Shown: piece by piece, positions 6,821-9,544 of the stretch
Position numbering within the stretch: position 1 is the first letter of the stretch
Layout of the letters: each line of letters opens with the position of its first letter
Assembly (NCBI GenBank): GCA_029821215.1
Contig: JALGTV010000070.1
Span: 1-9,544 of the forward strand
Reading direction: 5' to 3'
Length of the DNA: 9,544 nt
Source of the DNA: Candidatus Zipacnadia bacterium
GTDB lineage: Bacteria > Armatimonadota > Zipacnadia > Zipacnadales > Zipacnadaceae
Notes under the pieces: model-generated
What the model was told of the DNA's origin: nothing
Seen by the model: the letters and a program-made list of their open reading frames with translations, nothing else
Database searches by the model: none
Translations under genes and position numbers: made by a program

Positions 6821-6897
6821 CGCGGGGTGGAGCAGTCAGGTAGCTCGCAAGGCTCATAACCTTGAGGTCGCGGGTTCGAATCCCGCCCCCGCTACCA
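6821..6897 (+). tRNA. Initiator tRNA-Met (anticodon CAU)
   Basis: A 77-nt gene that folds cleanly: acceptor CGCGGGG/CCCCGCT, D stem GAGC/GCTC, anticodon stem CAAGG/CCTTG with loop CTCATAA, T stem GCGGG/CCCGC with loop TTCGAAT, and an encoded ACCA end. The unpaired first base (C1 opposite U72), the A11-U24 D-stem pair and the body CGCGGGGTGGAGCAG mark it as the initiator rather than the elongator Met or Ile2 tRNA. Two features are atypical. The anticodon stem has A29-U41, so only two of the usual three consecutive G-C pairs remain, and position 72 is U where A is usual. It stands alone, with its own promoter and terminator, and no rRNA is nearby. Confidence 0.95.
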
Positions 6898-6906
6898 ATG
6901 ATAATG

Positions 6907-6943
6907 AGTCGACTCGTCTCCTGGCGGGTCGGCTTTCGCCTGT
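6907..6943 (+). terminator. Rho-independent terminator of the tRNA gene
   Basis: AGTCGACTC (6907-6915) pairs over nine positions, two of them G-U, with GGGTCGGCT (6926-6934) around a 10-nt loop. A short, interrupted T-rich stretch follows (CTTTCGCCTGTT). It starts ten bases after the tRNA CCA end. Confidence 0.65.
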
Positions 6944-7075
6944 TAGACTTTCCCTAATCAACCCATCAACGTAGTTGCTTTCATAACGATTACTAAGCTG
7001 TTTCCTCAGATTCGTCGTAGGCCAGGGAGGATTTTGGCCGTAGCACGACGTATATAGTCATCAGGTAGATACGCA

Positions 7076-8032
7076 ATGACCAAGGCACGTACTACTGATG
7101 TTAGTACTCCAGTACGCTTCACCGGCTGTCTACTGGGTGTGGCTCTGGGAGACTGCCTGGGTGCTTACTGGGAGGGCTACCCGGGCAGCGAACTGGCTGA
7201 GGCCTATTACGAAGGTCGGTTCGACCCGGTGAACTTGCGGATGAGCCCCTGGACTGATGACACCGCCATGACCACGGCCACCGCCCAGTCCATCATTGAC
7301 TGCCGGGGAGTGGACGGGCCAGACCTGGCCACCAAGTATCTAAGGTGGTTTGAGAGCGGCGGCCGCGGCATTGGTCGGGCCACCTACCATTCAATGAAGC
7401 GTCTCCAGAGCGGCACTGCCTGGGATCAGGTCGGGCAACAAGGTGAATATGCGGCGGGCAATGGTGTGGCTATGCGCATCGCTCCCATAGGACTACTGCA
7501 TACCGCCGACCTGGATGGCCTGGAAGCCGACTGTAAAACTTGTGGCATAATCACCCATCGCAACGACGAAGCCCTGGCTGCTGGCGTAGCCACCGCTTAT
7601 GCAGTCGCCTGGGCAGCTACTGATAAGCTGGATATCGAGACTCTGGCAGTACAGCTTGCGGCCCAATTACCGCCGACGCGCACCGCCGATAGCATCCTCC
7701 AAGCCGGGCAATTAGCTGAGTCCAAGACGCCGCCTCTGCAGGCATTCCCCCAACTGGGCCTGGGAGGGTCAGCCTACCAGACAATGGGTACGGTCATCTA
7801 CTGCCTTATGTATTGGCCAAGAGACCCAGTAAAAGCGCTGGTCTCGGCGGTAGTCAATGGCGGCGATGCCGACACCCGGGCGGCCATTGTCGGCGCTATT
7901 TGCGGAGCAAACTGGGGGGAGGAGGTCTGGCCCGACCGCTGGCTTGCCGAACTACCCGGTGCCGAAGGCATCCGCCACTTGGCTACCCAGCTATATGAAG
8001 TAACCACCAATTATACCCCGGGAACGGGGTAG
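7076..8032 (+). CDS. ADP-ribosylglycohydrolase-family protein
   Basis: A 318-residue protein of the ADP-ribosylglycohydrolase (DraG/ARH) fold, which removes ADP-ribose from proteins or other ADP-ribosylated molecules using two metal ions. The N-terminal signature G-C-L-L-G-V-A-L-G-D is at 17-26. The first metal motif is W-T-D-D-T-A-M at 59-65. The middle has G-N-G-V-A-M-R and I-T-H-R-N-D. The second metal motif is N-G-G-D-A-D-T at 261-267 (D264, D266, T267). All expected ligands are present, so it should be active. The ATG is supported by AGG about ten bases upstream. No ADP-ribosyltransferase gene is adjacent, so the substrate is open. It converges on the flavin-reductase-like gene with a 24-nt gap. 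Confidence 0.9.
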   Translation: MTKARTTDVSTPVRFTGCLLGVALGDCLGAYWEGYPGSELAEAYYEGRFDPVNLRMSPWTDDTAMTTATAQSIIDCRGVDGPDLATKYLRWFESGGRGIGRATYHSMKRLQSGTAWDQVGQQGEYAAGNGVAMRIAPIGLLHTADLDGLEADCKTCGIITHRNDEALAAGVATAYAVAWAATDKLDIETLAVQLAAQLPPTRTADSILQAGQLAESKTPPLQAFPQLGLGGSAYQTMGTVIYCLMYWPRDPVKALVSAVVNGGDADTRAAIVGAICGANWGEEVWPDRWLAELPGAEGIRHLATQLYEVTTNYTPGTG

Positions 8033-8048
8033 TGGCCGGGCGACCACT
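8015..8048. terminator. Two small hairpins between convergent genes, possible bidirectional transcription end
   Basis: ACCCCG-GGAA-CGGGGT (8015-8030) overlaps the glycohydrolase stop, and AGTGG/CCACT (8031-8035, 8044-8048) follows directly. Neither has a T-tract, so the role as terminator rests only on position between two converging genes. Confidence 0.3.
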
Positions 8049-8056
8049 GTCCTAAC

Positions 8057-8587
8057 CTACCCTAATCGGGCCGGAAAGTCCTCGTCAGCGGTGACCCACA
8101 GTATCTGGCCGAAGTAAACCCGATGGAAGTCGCCACCTGCATAAAAATGGTCAATAATCTCCGGAGCGAAATTATCAGGAACCACATCAGTATATTGTAC
8201 TACCTTACACTCGTAGATCAGGCCGCACTCTTCAATGAATGGCGAGTCCACAGTGGCTGAGTCTCCGGCGGTAAAGCCCCGCTCGGTGAATTTGTCGTAA
8301 TCTCGGCCTGATACTGTTCCGCAAAACTGGACATCCTTAGCCATCTGGGGATACGGGACATTGACCGTGAAATCGCCGGTGATGTCAATACACTGGTGGG
8401 TGTAGCGGGAGTGGCGCACCAGCACTACGAACATCGGTCTGCTCCACACAATGCCCATGGTTCCCCACCCGATAGCCATAGCATTAGGTCTCCCCTTGCC
8501 ATCCCGGGAGACCAACAGCAGCCCCATACGCATTGTGTCCATAACCTGCTGCCAGTAATTGTCGTAGGCAACTTTTACCTTAGCCAT
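8057..8587 (-). CDS. Flavin reductase-like FMN-binding protein
   Basis: A 176-residue protein matching the flavin reductase-like (split-barrel FMN-binding) family, which uses FMN to reduce flavins or other small substrates. The N-terminal half has the usual layout: M-G-L-L-L-V-S (21-27), G-R-P-N-A-M-A-I-G-W (32-41), then the strand pair ending in P-M-F-V-V-L-V-R and S-R-Y-T, and D-F-T-V-N-V-P (about 72-78). The C-terminal half has the I-Y-E-C-K-V strand and a closing G-Q-I-L-W-V strand. AAGGAG lies about seven bases before the ATG. It sits 47 nt downstream of a small secreted-protein gene on the same strand. No partner monooxygenase is visible, so the substrate is unknown. Confidence 0.85.
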   Translation of the reverse strand: MAKVKVAYDNYWQQVMDTMRMGLLLVSRDGKGRPNAMAIGWGTMGIVWSRPMFVVLVRHSRYTHQCIDITGDFTVNVPYPQMAKDVQFCGTVSGRDYDKFTERGFTAGDSATVDSPFIEECGLIYECKVVQYTDVVPDNFAPEIIDHFYAGGDFHRVYFGQILWVTADEDFPARLG

Positions 8588-8634
8588 AATAATCTCCTTC
8601 CTTGGTTGGGGTAGTTGGTTAGTATGCCCCCGGC

Positions 8635-8937
8635 CTACCAGGCCCGCTTGTGTTCTATGCTGCCGTCGGCCCGCACCAGTATCAGGTCTTTAACCTCCGT
8701 CTGGGTCCGGCGGATTCGGTCAGGCTCAAACGGATCTGGCTCATATTCAGTCTCCGAACGGTACGGGATGACCGCTACCACCGGGTTGTCGGTGACTACC
8801 TGCTCAGGTGCAGATGTCTGTTCGCCACCGTTGGTCTCAGGCTCCTGAGCCCAGACCGATGCGTTCAACCACAGACTGGCCCCTATTATTCCCAGCATTA
8901 CGGCGATGACCAATACAACCATCCATTTACCTGTCAT
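8635..8937 (-). CDS. Small secreted or membrane-anchored protein of unknown function
   Basis: A 100-residue protein that I do not recognise. The start at 8935-8937 is preferred over the ATG at 8941-8943, because GGGAGGT (about 8945-8951) is seven bases from the former and only one from the latter. A signal sequence (MTGKWMVVLVIAVMLGIIGA) ends near S-V-W-A-Q, a plausible signal peptidase I site, leaving a mature part of about 70 residues. This starts with an acidic, Gln/Thr-rich linker and ends in the charged segment R-I-R-R-T-Q-T-E-V-K-D-L-I-L-V. It precedes the flavin reductase-like gene by 47 nt and may share its transcript. The alternative is a single-pass membrane anchor if the signal is not cleaved. 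Confidence 0.65.
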   Translation of the reverse strand: MTGKWMVVLVIAVMLGIIGASLWLNASVWAQEPETNGGEQTSAPEQVVTDNPVVAVIPYRSETEYEPDPFEPDRIRRTQTEVKDLILVRADGSIEHKRAW

Positions 8938-9121
8938 AATCATACCTCCCAGTCATCAGATAATCCTAACGTATGCAGATTAACACTGTGCCATCATATA
9001 AGCTGACAAGTCGGCGGGAACCAAGTTGCTGATCTACCCCACCTAACCCAAGAAGGAATAGCCACTTGGTAGCACGAAAGTCACTGTGTATTGAGATCAT
9101 AGACCATAAGGAACTATCACC

Positions 9122-9544
9122 TTGAGATTTCTCCGTATTGCTGCCGTGGCCTTCATAACTGGTCTGTCCGGAGCGATGATGCCTGGACCGTTGCTGGCAT
9201 TAGTCATCGGTCAGACCTCCGCCCAAGTTACGGTGTTACTAATCATAGTGGGTCTCCAGGTGGCCCTGCAGCGGCGAGCTGTCAGAGGAGCAATAGGTCT
9301 GGTGGGTGGGGCGGCACTGGCCTGGATGGGCGCCGAGATGATCACAGAGGCCTCGGTAGTAGCGTTGGATGTCAGCAGTTCCCCGGCTGCCTTTGGTTGG
9401 TGGAAGCTGGTCATTGCCGGGGCGGTGGTCTGTGCTGCCAATCCTTATTTCATTGGCTGGTGGGCCACCATCGGGGCCGGCGGGATAGCTCACCTGGCAC
9501 CGCAAACGCCGGGAGAATACCTGACCTTCTACCTCGCCCATGAA
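9122..9544 (+). CDS. LysE-family exporter (runs off the right edge)
   Basis: The first 141 codons of a membrane exporter of the LysE/RhtB (amino acid efflux) superfamily are in the window. The TTG at 9122-9124 is taken as start. AAGGA lies ten bases upstream, and the family N-terminus is a short leader followed by G-L-S-G-A-M-M-P-G-P-L-L (14-25), seen here in full. A second conserved block, R-G-A-I-G-L-V-G-G-A-A-L-A-W-M-G, is at 55-70, and N-P-Y-F-I-G-W-W at 107-114 matches the Asn-Pro helix of the family. Between residues 35 and 36 about 16-20 residues usually present (the G-x-x-A-G-P...G-H part opening TM2) seem to be missing, leaving TM2 very short. The gene is divergent from the small secreted-protein gene. 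Confidence 0.8.
   Translation, partial: MRFLRIAAVAFITGLSGAMMPGPLLALVIGQTSAQVTVLLIIVGLQVALQRRAVRGAIGLVGGAALAWMGAEMITEASVVALDVSSSPAAFGWWKLVIAGAVVCAANPYFIGWWATIGAGGIAHLAPQTPGEYLTFYLAHE

Noticed and set aside
9020..9070. Perfect 7-bp inverted repeat ACCAAGT/ACTTGGT in the divergent intergenic region.
   Set aside because: Short arms 37 nt apart are expected by chance; no link to a regulator or promoter could be shown.
8966..9100. A 44-codon minus-strand ORF (from ATG 9098-9100) upstream of the small secreted-protein gene.
   Set aside because: No ribosome site, overlaps the presumed upstream region of the LysE-family gene, and no recognisable features.

Overview
The window reads as chromosomal DNA of an uncultured, moderately GC-rich bacterium. 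A diderm (two-membrane) cell is suggested by one predicted secreted beta-barrel protein ending in an aromatic residue and by a neighbouring lipoprotein, but the phylum cannot be named from this sequence. No phage, insertion sequence, CRISPR array or plasmid function was seen.

Left part (1-4238), all on the minus strand. In transcription order: nth (endonuclease III), dapA (4-hydroxy-tetrahydrodipicolinate synthase) and a family-4 uracil-DNA glycosylase form a probable operon. Next comes a large membrane M48 zinc metalloprotease with its own clear sigma70-type promoter. At the window edge lies the first part of a secreted protein, preceded by what looks like a decayed sulfatase N-terminus. Two base-excision-repair enzymes flank a lysine/cell-wall precursor gene. 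dapA runs 106 nt into the glycosylase gene, which looks like a lost stop or a frameshift.

Middle part (4366-6706), minus strand. A two-gene unit encodes a secreted beta-rich, probable outer-membrane protein and a von Willebrand factor A (VWA) lipoprotein with an intact metal site, and it ends in a nested-hairpin terminator. Upstream is an unrecognised 86-87-codon ORF.

Right part (6779-9544). An initiator tRNA gene on the plus strand has a textbook promoter and a terminator, but its anticodon stem and acceptor end are atypical. It is followed by an ADP-ribosylglycohydrolase-family gene (plus), which converges on a flavin-reductase-like gene (minus) preceded by a small secreted protein gene (minus). 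Divergent from that pair, a LysE-family exporter begins on the plus strand with a TTG codon and runs off the window, with TM2 apparently shortened.

Most genes are housekeeping or common accessory families. The points most worth a second look are the sulfatase remnant, the dapA/udg junction, the variant initiator tRNA, and the paired beta-barrel/VWA lipoprotein genes.
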